Source: DAOPMC01 sp035392025 (GTDB lineage Bacteria > Bacillota_I > Bacilli_A > RF39 > UBA660). Taken from it: DNA of 40,771 bases. Both the position numbers and the translations under genes were made by a program. The stretch spans positions 1 through 40,771 of the forward strand of contig DAOPMC010000005.1 in assembly GCA_035392025.1 (NCBI GenBank), in the 5' to 3' direction. This document shows positions 1-7,690 of this stretch, piece by piece. The notes under the pieces were generated by a model that saw only the letters and a program-made list of their open reading frames with translations, had not been told where the DNA came from and made no database searches. Each line of letters opens with the position of its first letter. The first letter of the stretch is position 1.

Positions 1-49
1 GGACATTTTCCCGGAATAACACCTAAGACATTATCATAGATTAATCATA
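1..49. mobile_element. terminal remnant of an IS1202-like insertion sequence
   Basis: The first 49 bases match the right end of the relic at 16174-16223 at roughly four of five positions, including the shared blocks GACATTTTC, ATAACAC and TAAGACATTATCATA, and the match stops at the same place (a CAT). In the relic this end lies upstream of a transposase start on the minus strand, so the body of this copy would lie to the left, outside the window. The rplM promoter begins only 28 bases further on. Confidence 0.6.
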
Positions 50-76
50 TTTTTGTTTATAATAAGCAAAAAACAT

Positions 77-104
77 TTGACTTTTCATATATTTATAGTA
101 TAAT
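77..104 (+). promoter_or_regulatory. sigma-A promoter of rplM-rpsI
   Basis: TTGACT at 77-82 and TATAAT at 99-104 are separated by 16 bases. The promoter lies just inside the insertion-sequence end at 49, so the ribosomal operon keeps its own promoter. Confidence 0.75.
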
Positions 105-130
105 TCTAACTGGTACATTTTTCTTATAAA

Positions 131-155
131 TCCCACATAAAAATGGATAGTGGGA
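131..155 (+). promoter_or_regulatory. hairpin in the rplM leader (possible L13 leader)
   Basis: TCCCAC at 131-136 pairs with GTGGGA at 150-155 in the untranslated leader of rplM. Firmicutes often carry an autoregulatory L13 leader RNA here. Position and stem fit, but I cannot confirm the full consensus. Confidence 0.4.
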
Positions 156-193
156 ATATCTATTTTTGTGAATAAGAGAAAGGAAATAAAATT

Positions 194-625
194 ATGGAAA
201 GTTATATGCAAAAAAAAGAGACTGTAGATCGCAAATGGTATGTTATTGATGCAACAGATATACCACTTGGAAGACTTGCAGCAAAAGCTGCTCATATGCT
301 TAGAGGTAAGCATAAGGCAACATTTACGCCACATATAGATTGTGGAGACAATATCATTATAGTTAATGCTGAAAAAGTAAAATTAACTGGTGATAAATTA
401 AATAAAAAAGTATACTATGATCACTCTAGATATGTTGGAGGATTAAGAGTAAGAAAAGCTAAAGAAATGGTTGAAAAATACCCAGTAGAGATGGTTGAAA
501 GAGCTATTAAAGGTATGTTACCTAACGGAAGATTAGGAAGAGCAATGTATAAAAAATTATTTGTTTATGCAGGTTCTGAACATCCACATACAGCACAACA
601 ACCTGAAGTACTAGAAGTTAAATAG
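194..625 (+). CDS. rplM: 50S ribosomal protein L13
   Basis: L13 is an early-assembling protein of the large ribosomal subunit. The 143 residues show the family landmarks in order: RKWYVIDA near 13-20, LGRLA near 25, RGKHKATFTPH near 37-47, the central HSRYVGGL, AIKGMLP near 105, and the C-terminal SEHPHTAQQPE. Length matches the family. A second in-frame ATG follows at residue 5, but the first ATG has an AAAGGA site at proper spacing and is preferred. It is followed 11 bases later by rpsI, the usual gene pair. Confidence 0.97.
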   Translation: MESYMQKKETVDRKWYVIDATDIPLGRLAAKAAHMLRGKHKATFTPHIDCGDNIIIVNAEKVKLTGDKLNKKVYYDHSRYVGGLRVRKAKEMVEKYPVEMVERAIKGMLPNGRLGRAMYKKLFVYAGSEHPHTAQQPEVLEVK

Positions 626-636
626 GGAGGAATAAC

Positions 637-1056
637 ATGCCAAAGAAAGAAAAAGTTACATATTGCGGAACAGGAAGAAGAAAAGAAGCAATTGCAAAGG
701 TTAAACTTATTCCTGGAAGTGGAAAAATTACTGTAAATGGTAAAGATGTACATGAATATTTTCCATTTGAAACACTAGTTATGGATTTGGTTCAACCATT
801 AGATGTTACTGAAACTAGAGAAACTTTTGATGTAATTGCAGAAGTTAAAGGTGGAGGTTTTAATGGTCAGACAGGCGCTATTCGTTTAGGAATAACAAGA
901 GCACTGCTTGAATCAGACGAAGGTAATGAATCAGACAATAATTTTAGATCAGTTCTAAAAAAAGCAGGATTTATTACAAGAGATGCAAGAATAAAAGAAC
1001 GTAAGAAATATGGTTTAAAGAAAGCTCGTAAAGCACCACAATTCTCAAAACGTTAA
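637..1056 (+). CDS. rpsI: 30S ribosomal protein S9
   Basis: S9 is a small-subunit protein whose C-terminal tail reaches the P-site tRNA. The 139-residue product shows YCGTGRRKEAIAKV at 9-22, the GGGFNGQTGAIRLG stretch near 92-105, and the basic tail ending in SKR. GGAGG stands about six bases before the ATG. It is co-transcribed with rplM and ends at a strong intrinsic terminator. Nothing is unusual about it. Confidence 0.97.
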   Translation: MPKKEKVTYCGTGRRKEAIAKVKLIPGSGKITVNGKDVHEYFPFETLVMDLVQPLDVTETRETFDVIAEVKGGGFNGQTGAIRLGITRALLESDEGNESDNNFRSVLKKAGFITRDARIKERKKYGLKKARKAPQFSKR

Positions 1057-1064
1057 GAAATAAG

Positions 1065-1097
1065 GCAAGTAAAGTTTACATACTACTTGCTTTTTTT
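1065..1097 (+). terminator. intrinsic terminator of rplM-rpsI
   Basis: GCAAGTA at 1065-1071 pairs with TACTTGC at 1084-1090 and is followed by seven T. Confidence 0.88.
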
Positions 1098-1144
1098 GTT
1101 TGAACTTACATAGCTGTCAAATTATAATTATATTGGAGGTATTT

Positions 1145-1354
1145 ATGGAAGATGAACACATTAATGAAAATAAAATAGACTATAACAAAGTACCAATAGA
1201 TGAACTTAAGGAATTAGATCCACTTTTAATTGCAGAGATGTTTAAACAAGCAAGAAGCAAAGACTTTGATGGACTAAGTGAAGAAGTGATTATAGATGCT
1301 GCAAGTCAAGTGTGGGGTAAAAAGCCATTAGAAGAAAAACAACTAAAAAGATAG
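1145..1354 (+). CDS. small acidic protein of unknown function
   Basis: This is a 69-residue soluble protein rich in Glu, Asp and Lys with no signal peptide or membrane segment. The start is set by TTGGAGGT six bases before the ATG; an upstream in-frame start at 1100 lies beside the rpsI terminator and has no ribosome binding site. I do not recognise the family. The predicted helical stretch DELKELDPLLIAEMF is the most structured part. It lies upstream of the CwlD-like amidase gene, 43 bases away, and may be co-transcribed with it. Confidence 0.7.
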   Translation: MEDEHINENKIDYNKVPIDELKELDPLLIAEMFKQARSKDFDGLSEEVIIDAASQVWGKKPLEEKQLKR

Positions 1355-1397
1355 TAAATAATTTTATATTTTGCATAAAATTTGATGAGGGATATAT

Positions 1398-2057
1398 ATG
1401 GCAAAATATAGAATTATTTTTTTTATGATATTATTTATTGCTTCATGCATGGGTGTTTACGCGATAGTAGAACCAAAAGATTTTGATTTAATAGGAAAAA
1501 CTATCTATATAGATCCAGGTCATGGTGGAAGGGATAATGGGACAAGTTACCAAGATATTTTAGAAAAAGATGTTAATCTTTCTATTTCGTTGAAGTTAAG
1601 AAATGCTCTTCTTGAAAAAGGCGCAATAGTTTTGATGACTAGGAGTGATGATTCTGATTTATCTAAGGAATATGATTCAAGCAAGAAAAAAGGAGACTTA
1701 AATAGAAGAATTAAATTAATCGAAGATAGTCATGCTAATATGTATATATCGATTCATACTAACTGGTATGAAAAGAGTCAATATAGTGGAATAGACATTT
1801 TATATAATGAAATAAATAAAAATAATGTTATTTTAGCAAACTATTTGTATGAAGGTTTTGAAAATGATAACATGCAAGTGCGTGAGATAAAAAAAGCTTA
1901 TGATTATATATATAAAAACATTAATAATGTTGGTTTGTTAATCGAATGTGGATTTTTATCTAATGATAATGATAGATATTTATTACAACAAGAAGACTAT
2001 CAGCAAAAATTAGTAAATAGTATTGTAAAATCTGTTATTAACTATTTCAATAATTAA
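1398..2057 (+). CDS. cwlD: N-acetylmuramoyl-L-alanine amidase (Amidase_3), CwlD-like
   Basis: A zinc amidase that cleaves the bond between muramic acid and the stem peptide. Residues 1-22 form an N-terminal hydrophobic segment, so the enzyme acts outside the membrane. Zinc ligands are visible as H42 (DPGHGG), E56 (LEKDVN) and H120 (SIHTN), with catalytic E183 in LIECGF. The 219-residue single-domain form without cell-wall-binding repeats resembles CwlD, which makes muramic delta-lactam in spore cortex; the symbol is therefore a best guess. RBS GAGGGA precedes the ATG. A second, truncated Amidase_3 gene lies at 15642. Confidence 0.85.
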   Translation: MAKYRIIFFMILFIASCMGVYAIVEPKDFDLIGKTIYIDPGHGGRDNGTSYQDILEKDVNLSISLKLRNALLEKGAIVLMTRSDDSDLSKEYDSSKKKGDLNRRIKLIEDSHANMYISIHTNWYEKSQYSGIDILYNEINKNNVILANYLYEGFENDNMQVREIKKAYDYIYKNINNVGLLIECGFLSNDNDRYLLQQEDYQQKLVNSIVKSVINYFNN

Positions 2058-2095
2058 TAATTTTTGATATAATAACTTTATAGAATGGTGAGCCT

Positions 2096-2956
2096 ATGGA
2101 AGAAGAAGTTTTAGAAAAAGATATTCTAAAAGATATCAAAAGGAAAAAGATAGTAAGCATCATATTAACGATAGTATCAATATCTTTAATTATTGGTAGT
2201 TTTTCTTATGCTTGGTTAAATGGGGTATTTACTTCTAATAATACTGTAAATATTACTGCTGGGAATCTTAACTTATCATATAATGCAAGTGACAATCTAA
2301 TATCCCTTACAAATGAATTACCTAAATTAGATACGACCGCTTTGGCTAATAATTCGGCTCACACATTTACATTAACAAATGATGGAACTGAGAATATTGG
2401 TTACATTATTAGATTAGAAAATATATGCGTAACAGGAGTAGATATTGATGCCTGCGTACCTAATGCTTATATGAAGACAGCAATTAAGGTTGGAGATGGC
2501 AGCTATACAACAAGTTCACTTAACTATTCAGATATCATTGCAAGAGGTAATATCTCAGCAGGAGAGACAATTTCATTTTCACTAAAAATATGGCTAAATT
2601 CTACAACACCAAATGTATATAATCCTGGTACTACAACTGATACAATAATGTATAAAGGCAAAATTGTATTAACGGCAACTCAACAGCTAGGAACTTTAGT
2701 ATCAAGTATTACAACAACTTTATCAAACACATCAGTAAATGTTGGATCACAGATTCAAGCAAGCGCAACAGTATCACCATCAGATGCAAGAGATCAATCA
2801 TATACTTGGTCTAGTAGCGATTCAAGTATTGCAACCATTGCTTCAGATGGAACTGTAAGTGGAATATCAGCAGGAACTGCCTATATATGTGTTACTGCTA
2901 ACGATGGTGGAAATGCTTATGATTGCAAATTATTAACAGTTGTTGATCCATCATAA
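2096..2956 (+). CDS. secreted TasA-like protein with C-terminal Big_2 domain
   Basis: The 286-residue product has a cytoplasmic head, a membrane segment at about 20-40 (IVSIILTIVSISLIIG then SYAWL), and a beta-rich exported part. The pattern SYAWLNG...NNTVNITAGNLNLSY is like SipW-processed TasA/camelysin cargo, where AGT/AGN-L-L follows the cleavage site. Residues about 205-286 match a bacterial immunoglobulin-like Big_2 fold (VNVGSQIQASATVSPSDA, TWSSSDSSIATI, DGTVSGISAGTAYI). It likely sits on the cell surface. No SipW peptidase gene is in the window. RBS is GGTGAG. Confidence 0.65.
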   Translation: MEEEVLEKDILKDIKRKKIVSIILTIVSISLIIGSFSYAWLNGVFTSNNTVNITAGNLNLSYNASDNLISLTNELPKLDTTALANNSAHTFTLTNDGTENIGYIIRLENICVTGVDIDACVPNAYMKTAIKVGDGSYTTSSLNYSDIIARGNISAGETISFSLKIWLNSTTPNVYNPGTTTDTIMYKGKIVLTATQQLGTLVSSITTTLSNTSVNVGSQIQASATVSPSDARDQSYTWSSSDSSIATIASDGTVSGISAGTAYICVTANDGGNAYDCKLLTVVDPS

Positions 2957-2983
2957 GAAAAGACATCATAATAATGTCTATTA

Positions 2984-4384
2984 TTAATCACTTGGTAAGT
3001 GATTTTTTTTGAAATAATTTTTAATCTCATCTTCATCCTGATAGTAGATATATCCTTCTTTTTTAGCCATATAAGAATCGTTACCTTTTCCTAAAAAAAG
3101 AATAGTATCGTCTTTTAAGGCATTTGACAAGGCATAATTAACAGCATCTTTTCTACTTGTTATAATAACGTAGTTATCATTATTTACATTCTCTAACATG
3201 TCATAAATAATATCAATAACTTCTTCATCTCTGGGATCATCTTCGGTAAATATAACTAAATCAGAATACTTACTAGCAAGCTTACCAATATATTTTCTTT
3301 TAGTTTTATCTCTTCCACCAGCACAACCAAGGATAGTGATCAATCTATTTTTTTTAATTTTACTAAAATATTTTAATGTCTCTTTAGTAGCATTAATAGT
3401 ATGCGCATAATCGACAATAATGTCATAATTTTGCCCACATTTAATTGAAGATAGTCTTCCTGCAATTGGTTTAATGGTAGAAATATATTTTAGTACTTCA
3501 TTAATATCAATATCAAAGCAACAAATTGCAGCAATAGCCGCTACTAAATTATAGACATTATAGATAGCTAGTAGAGGACTACTAATTTTATAAATATTTT
3601 TTTTATATTTTAAGTTAAAAGTAGTATGATCAGTAAAACTTTTTATGTTTGAAATATAAAAGTCGCAATTTTTATTTTTTCCATATGTAATGATGTTAGA
3701 GTTACAACTTTGTTTAATAAATTTATAAAATTTATCATCTCTATTTAATATTGCCCACCCACTGCTTTTAATCTGCTTAAACAGTTTTGCTTTCGTTTGC
3801 TTATAATTTTTCATAGTTTTATGAGTATTTAAATGATCTTTAGTTATATTGGTAAGTATGCCTATATCAAATTGTAAACCATGACATCTATCATAAAATA
3901 ATCCCTCACTAGATACTTCCATTGCCATAACTTTACATTTTTTTCCAATAGATTTTTTTATAAACTTAATAATATTTTCTAACTTTGGTGTAGTATTTTT
4001 AGTAGTTGTTGATGTATTATCAATTTTAAAACCAATAGTGCCCAAGTAACTAGTTTTAATAAAATTAGACAACAAGTCTTTAACCAAATTAGCAACTGTT
4101 GTTTTACCATCAGTACCAGTAATCCCAATCAGATTTATATCATCTAAATTAACATCATAATAATTTAAAACAATTTTTAAAAGTTCATCATCAACATTGT
4201 CAACCTTAATTATTGGAATACTACTTTCTACCATAGTATCTTCACATATTATTTTTTTAGCACCATTATTTATTGCATCCTCAATATATTTATCTCGCTC
4301 TTCAATATTTTTATTGTTACATACAAATATATCATTTTTTTTAACATCTTTAGAGTTAGTTATAATATTAAACCTTTTACGCAA
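2984..4384 (-). CDS. murE: UDP-N-acetylmuramyl-tripeptide synthetase (MurE-type Mur ligase)
   Basis: Mur ligases join amino acids to UDP-MurNAc peptides using ATP; MurE adds the third residue. The 466-residue protein has the N-terminal UDP-binding region, the P-loop ITGTDGKTT at 88-96, the MEVSSEGL substrate loop, and the C-terminal ligase domain with the GCAGGRDKTKR motif. The specificity loop reads TEDDPRDEE; DAP-type enzymes usually show DNPR, so the added residue is not certain. The start is a TTG one base after the stop of the upstream gene, with no clear ribosome binding site, which implies translational coupling. Confidence 0.85.
   Translation of the reverse strand: MRKRFNIITNSKDVKKNDIFVCNNKNIEERDKYIEDAINNGAKKIICEDTMVESSIPIIKVDNVDDELLKIVLNYYDVNLDDINLIGITGTDGKTTVANLVKDLLSNFIKTSYLGTIGFKIDNTSTTTKNTTPKLENIIKFIKKSIGKKCKVMAMEVSSEGLFYDRCHGLQFDIGILTNITKDHLNTHKTMKNYKQTKAKLFKQIKSSGWAILNRDDKFYKFIKQSCNSNIITYGKNKNCDFYISNIKSFTDHTTFNLKYKKNIYKISSPLLAIYNVYNLVAAIAAICCFDIDINEVLKYISTIKPIAGRLSSIKCGQNYDIIVDYAHTINATKETLKYFSKIKKNRLITILGCAGGRDKTKRKYIGKLASKYSDLVIFTEDDPRDEEVIDIIYDMLENVNNDNYVIITSRKDAVNYALSNALKDDTILFLGKGNDSYMAKKEGYIYYQDEDEIKNYFKKNHLPSD
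2986..3010 (+). terminator. intrinsic terminator after the Big_2 gene
   Basis: AATCACTT at 2986-2993 and AAGTGATT at 2997-3004 form a stem followed by a T run. The stem lies within the 3' end of the convergent murE gene. A second weak stem, AGACAT/ATGTCT, precedes it. Confidence 0.75.
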
Positions 4385-4385
4385 A

Positions 4386-4589
4386 TTACATCATCTGCAT
4401 ATTAGAAGATGGATAAGGTGTATAAGTATTTGGTTTGTAATAACCATTATTATTTGATTCTAACGCTTCTAGTCTTTTTTCTATTTCATCAAGACGTCTT
4501 TCTATTTCATTTAATTTCATATCTAGTGGTTGTTGCTGCATATTAAAATTTCCCGGGAACATCATATTAGGTGGCATTTGCATATTCAT
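4386..4589 (-). CDS. small Met/Asn/Gln-rich coiled-coil protein
   Basis: The 67-residue product has a low-complexity Met-Asn-Gln-Pro N-terminus, a short coiled coil (LNEIERRLDEIEKRLEALE, about 26-44) and a Tyr/Pro/Asn tail. This make-up resembles small spore-coat or exosporium proteins, but no family is recognised. An ATG six bases upstream would overlap the AGGAGA site, so the second ATG at 4589 is chosen. It is directly followed by murE and probably coupled to it. Confidence 0.6.
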   Translation of the reverse strand: MNMQMPPNMMFPGNFNMQQQPLDMKLNEIERRLDEIEKRLEALESNNNGYYKPNTYTPYPSSNMQMM

Positions 4590-4670
4590 AAACATTCTCC
4601 TTTTCGTTTTATTCTATGCAAATGTTTATTTTTTGAATAGGCTATAGTATAATTTAGTTAGGTGATTTGT

Positions 4671-5300
4671 ATGCGGTTAAGAAATGTCAAAGATAAAGAA
4701 AATATATTAAATAAATCAAAATATGTTTTAAAAGATATAAATAATTTAAAAGGTAATTGGAATAAAATATTTAATAATAATAATCCAATTCATTTAGAGA
4801 TAGGTACTGGTAAATGCAAATTTTTAATAGAAAATGCAATAAATTATCCAAACATTAACTTTGTTGGTATTGAAAAAAGTGATAGTATACTTGCCCTTGG
4901 TGTTAAGGATATTGATGATAATTTAAATAATTTATATTTTATTAACATTGATGCTGATGGGGTGGATTTCCTTTTTTGTCATGAAATAAGTATGTTATAT
5001 CTTAATTTCTCGGATCCGTGGCCAAAGAAAAGACACACTTTCAGGAGACTTACAAGTCCCATATTTCTAAAAAAGTACGATAATATTTTTAAAGATAGGC
5101 CATATATTATTCAAAAAACAGACAATAAAAGTTTATTCGAATATTCCATAATAAGTTTTAGCGAATATGGGTATAAAATCGCAGATATTTCTTTAGACAT
5201 GGAGAGTAGAGAAGATATAAAAAATATAAAAACTGAATATGAAGATAAATTTAGTAAAAAAGGACAGCCAATATATATGGTAAAGGTCGAAAAATATTGA
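4671..5300 (+). CDS. trmB: tRNA (guanine-N7-)-methyltransferase
   Basis: TrmB methylates G46 in the variable loop of tRNAs with S-adenosylmethionine. The 209-residue protein shows the SAM-binding LEIGTGKCKFL at 42-52, the acidic end of the next strand (GIEKSD), and the family signature NFSDPWPKKRH at 112-122. The start is the ATG spaced five bases from AGGTGA; the GTG at 4662 lies inside that site and is rejected. Transcription diverges from the minus-strand murE pair, and a TATAAT-like box stands about 20 bases upstream. Confidence 0.92.
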   Translation: MRLRNVKDKENILNKSKYVLKDINNLKGNWNKIFNNNNPIHLEIGTGKCKFLIENAINYPNINFVGIEKSDSILALGVKDIDDNLNNLYFINIDADGVDFLFCHEISMLYLNFSDPWPKKRHTFRRLTSPIFLKKYDNIFKDRPYIIQKTDNKSLFEYSIISFSEYGYKIADISLDMESREDIKNIKTEYEDKFSKKGQPIYMVKVEKY

Positions 5301-5362
5301 TAATTATACTTTTTATTTAAAAATATATTTGATATAATAACATAAGTAGGTGATATACATTT

Positions 5363-6016
5363 ATGAAAAAGATAAAACTATTGTTAGTCGTAGTATTTGC
5401 TCTATTATTAACAGGCTGTTCTATATATCAAATTAATAAATTAACATATGACCAAGTTATAGATTTAACGGTTTATGATAAGTCACCGGAGTCTAATACT
5501 TCGATGCAAGGCGTTAAATTTTATTTACCAAGAGATATGAGAATTGAAGTATCGGGAGATAATAATGCAATTTTATATAGTGATGGTGACAAATATTATT
5601 TATATATTGATGTCATCAGTTATTATAATAAAGCGACAAATGAATATGATTTGGAGTTAAGCGGAGATAGAATATATACAAAAGAGATTGAATATCAAGA
5701 GAAAAAAGGGTATATTATAATTACAGAACAAGAAGAAAATTATTTTTTAGAAATAATGCATAATTATGGTAAAATAGAATTGATAACAACAAAAGATAAA
5801 ATAAAAGTGTCTCTTGCCAAAGCACTAACAATTTTATCAAGCGTCACATACAATGATAAAGTTATTGCAAGTTTAATTGGTGAAAATAGTCTAGATTATG
5901 ATGAAGAAACTTATAATTTACTTAGTCCAGATGAAAGAAAGGCAAATGTTTTAGACTATGCACAAGAATATGTTGATACAGAAGATGAAATACCAGATGA
6001 AGATATAATAAACTGA
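5363..6016 (+). CDS. lipoprotein of unknown function
   Basis: The 217-residue product starts with a type II signal peptide and lipobox LLTGC, with Cys19 as the lipid-bearing residue. The rest is a mixed soluble domain with an acidic C-terminus and no family I recognise. It heads a four-gene run (this gene, an acidic protein, a DUF948-like protein and YtxH) that ends at the terminator at 7613-7632. AGGTGA precedes the ATG and a TATAAT box lies about 30 bases upstream. A role at the cell envelope is inferred from location only. Confidence 0.75.
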   Translation: MKKIKLLLVVVFALLLTGCSIYQINKLTYDQVIDLTVYDKSPESNTSMQGVKFYLPRDMRIEVSGDNNAILYSDGDKYYLYIDVISYYNKATNEYDLELSGDRIYTKEIEYQEKKGYIIITEQEENYFLEIMHNYGKIELITTKDKIKVSLAKALTILSSVTYNDKVIASLIGENSLDYDEETYNLLSPDERKANVLDYAQEYVDTEDEIPDEDIIN

Positions 6017-6034
6017 TAATATGAGGTGGAAATC

Positions 6035-6895
6035 ATGGGATTGATGAACAAGATCAAAGATATGTTCTTCGAAGAAGCTGATGATGAAGATATTCAAATC
6101 AATGATAATAGAAACAAAATTGATAAAAAGGAAAAAGTTGCCAAAAAGATTGAATTTTCCAAAAGAAGATTTAAGCAATCCGAAGAAGAGCAAGAAGAAC
6201 CAATAGCGATTGAAATTGAAAAAGAATCTTTAAAAGAGAAAGCAGCAGTAGAAGAAGAAACACTTGAAATTGAAGAAGATGAGGAAGAAGATGCCCCAGT
6301 TATTTTTGATGATGAAGATTTTATAGAAGATTATGTTGCAGTAGAGGAAACTAAGGAACACGTTTTATACGGAGGAACATATCAAAAAAAGGACATAGAA
6401 AAAAATAATAAAAAATTTGAACCTTCTCCAGTTATATCTCCAGTTTATGGAGTTCTTAGTAAAAACTATAGCAAAGAAGATTTTGAGGAGCGCAAAGATT
6501 TAGATCATTTATTTGTTAGTGAAAGAAAGAAAAAAATAACATTTGATTCCGTGAGACAAAAAGCATATGGTGATTTAAAAGAAGAAATAGAGTCAACTAT
6601 GGACATACCGCTTGAAAAAGAAGATAAATCATTATTGTACGATATGGAAGATGAACGGAAAGAGCCTGTCGTTGACAAGGTAACTTTGGGAGATGCGGAA
6701 GATTATTTTAGTGATTTGGGATTAGAATACAATGTTGATTATATTGATTCTGCAAAAAAAACAAGGATCGAAAAAAATAAAGAACTTAGTAATAAGGTAG
6801 AAGAAGAAGTAGATAATTATAAAAGAGATGATGAAGTAGAAGACAAAAACTTATATGATTTAATTGATATGATGTATGAGAATAAGGAGGAATAA
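6035..6895 (+). CDS. acidic, largely disordered protein with SepF-like amphipathic N-terminus
   Basis: The 286-residue product begins MGLMNKIKDMFFEE, an amphipathic helix like the membrane-targeting end of SepF, then has long Glu/Asp/Lys-rich stretches (about 20-110 and 230-286) around a short ordered part (SPVISPVYGVLSKNY, about 130-150). No SepF core domain is visible, so I do not call it SepF. The SPVISPVYG stretch recalls small proteins of Firmicute cell-division neighbourhoods, but this is memory, not proof. The ATG at 6035 is spaced correctly from GAGGTGG; the GTG at 6026 overlaps that site. Confidence 0.65.
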   Translation: MGLMNKIKDMFFEEADDEDIQINDNRNKIDKKEKVAKKIEFSKRRFKQSEEEQEEPIAIEIEKESLKEKAAVEEETLEIEEDEEEDAPVIFDDEDFIEDYVAVEETKEHVLYGGTYQKKDIEKNNKKFEPSPVISPVYGVLSKNYSKEDFEERKDLDHLFVSERKKKITFDSVRQKAYGDLKEEIESTMDIPLEKEDKSLLYDMEDERKEPVVDKVTLGDAEDYFSDLGLEYNVDYIDSAKKTRIEKNKELSNKVEEEVDNYKRDDEVEDKNLYDLIDMMYENKEE

Positions 6896-6898
6896 TTT

Positions 6899-7192
6899 GT
6901 GGGAGCATATAACGATGTATTATTGACAATTCTTTTGATATTAGGAGCAATTCTACTCATAGTTTTAATAGTTGTTTGCATAAAATTAGTATATACAGCA
7001 GATAAATTAAACATAATATTAAATGATGTAGAAAAAAAATTAGAAAGTGTCAATGGATTATTTGGAGTTATGGATCGTATTACTGATACAGTTTCGCTAC
7101 TTAGTGATGGTATCGTAAACGGCATAACAAACATCTTTGAATATTTATTTTCAGGTAGAAAAAAAAATAAAGAAAAAAATAAGGAGGAATGA
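6899..7192 (+). CDS. DUF948/YtxG-like membrane protein
   Basis: The 97-residue product has one strong N-terminal membrane helix (about 7-30) and a cytoplasmic amphipathic part ending in a Lys-rich tail. This fits the DUF948/YtxG group, often encoded beside YtxH as here. The start is a GTG eight bases after GGAGG; no ATG is available. It is separated from the next gene by three bases. Function in the family is not well known; a general-stress or envelope role is usual speculation. Confidence 0.65.
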   Translation: MGAYNDVLLTILLILGAILLIVLIVVCIKLVYTADKLNIILNDVEKKLESVNGLFGVMDRITDTVSLLSDGIVNGITNIFEYLFSGRKKNKEKNKEE

Positions 7193-7195
7193 GTA

Positions 7196-7606
7196 ATGAG
7201 TAAGAAAAAAGGACTTGGTAAATTTTTAGTTGGTGTAGGAGCAGGTGTTGGCCTTGGAATGTTATTTGCCCCAAACAAAGGAGAAATAACAAGGAGAAAA
7301 CTAAAGGAAAAGATTGAAGAACTTTTAGCGAAAGCAAAAGAAATTGACATCGAAGAAGTTAAAGAAGACATAACCTGTAGAATTGAAGAAATAAAAGAAG
7401 AACTAGAAACATTAAATAAGGAAAAAGTAATAAAAATTGCCAAAGAAAAAAGCAAAGAACTTTTAGAGAAAGTTGATGATCTACTACAAGTTGCTAAAGA
7501 AAAAGCAACACCAGTTGTGGAAGAAGCAGTAGAAGAAGTAAGAGAAAAAGCAGTAGAAGTTACCAAGAGCGTTTTGGCAAAATTAGAAAAAGAAGAAAAA
7601 AAATAA
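7196..7606 (+). CDS. YtxH-domain protein
   Basis: The 136-residue product starts with the YtxH signature: a glycine-rich hydrophobic segment (GKFLVGVGAGVGLGMLFAP, about 8-26) followed by NKGEITRRKLKEK. The remainder is a long charged helix (about 30-136) rich in Lys and Glu. YtxH proteins are small membrane-associated proteins of uncertain role. RBS GGAGG is nine bases upstream of the ATG. It is the last gene of the operon. Confidence 0.8.
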   Translation: MSKKKGLGKFLVGVGAGVGLGMLFAPNKGEITRRKLKEKIEELLAKAKEIDIEEVKEDITCRIEEIKEELETLNKEKVIKIAKEKSKELLEKVDDLLQVAKEKATPVVEEAVEEVREKAVEVTKSVLAKLEKEEKK

Positions 7607-7612
7607 ATTTTT

Positions 7613-7632
7613 AAGGCATTAAGCCTTTTTTT
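7613..7632 (+). terminator. intrinsic terminator of the ytxH operon
   Basis: AAGGC at 7613-7617 pairs with GCCTT at 7623-7627 and runs into T to 7632. Confidence 0.85.
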
Positions 7633-7690
7633 GTTCTTTAAATATTGATTATAAATGCCAATTTTGATATGATTAACATAGGTGAAAAAT

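Noticed and set aside
6035..6895. SepF for the acidic protein, based on its amphipathic start.
   Set aside because: The SepF core domain is not visible and the protein is too long and acidic.
6817..7566. A long open frame on the minus strand opposite the acidic, DUF948 and YtxH genes, rich in Ser, Phe and Thr.
   Set aside because: It is the antisense image of Lys/Glu-rich coiled-coil genes, has no ribosome binding site, and the plus-strand genes have good starts and family motifs.
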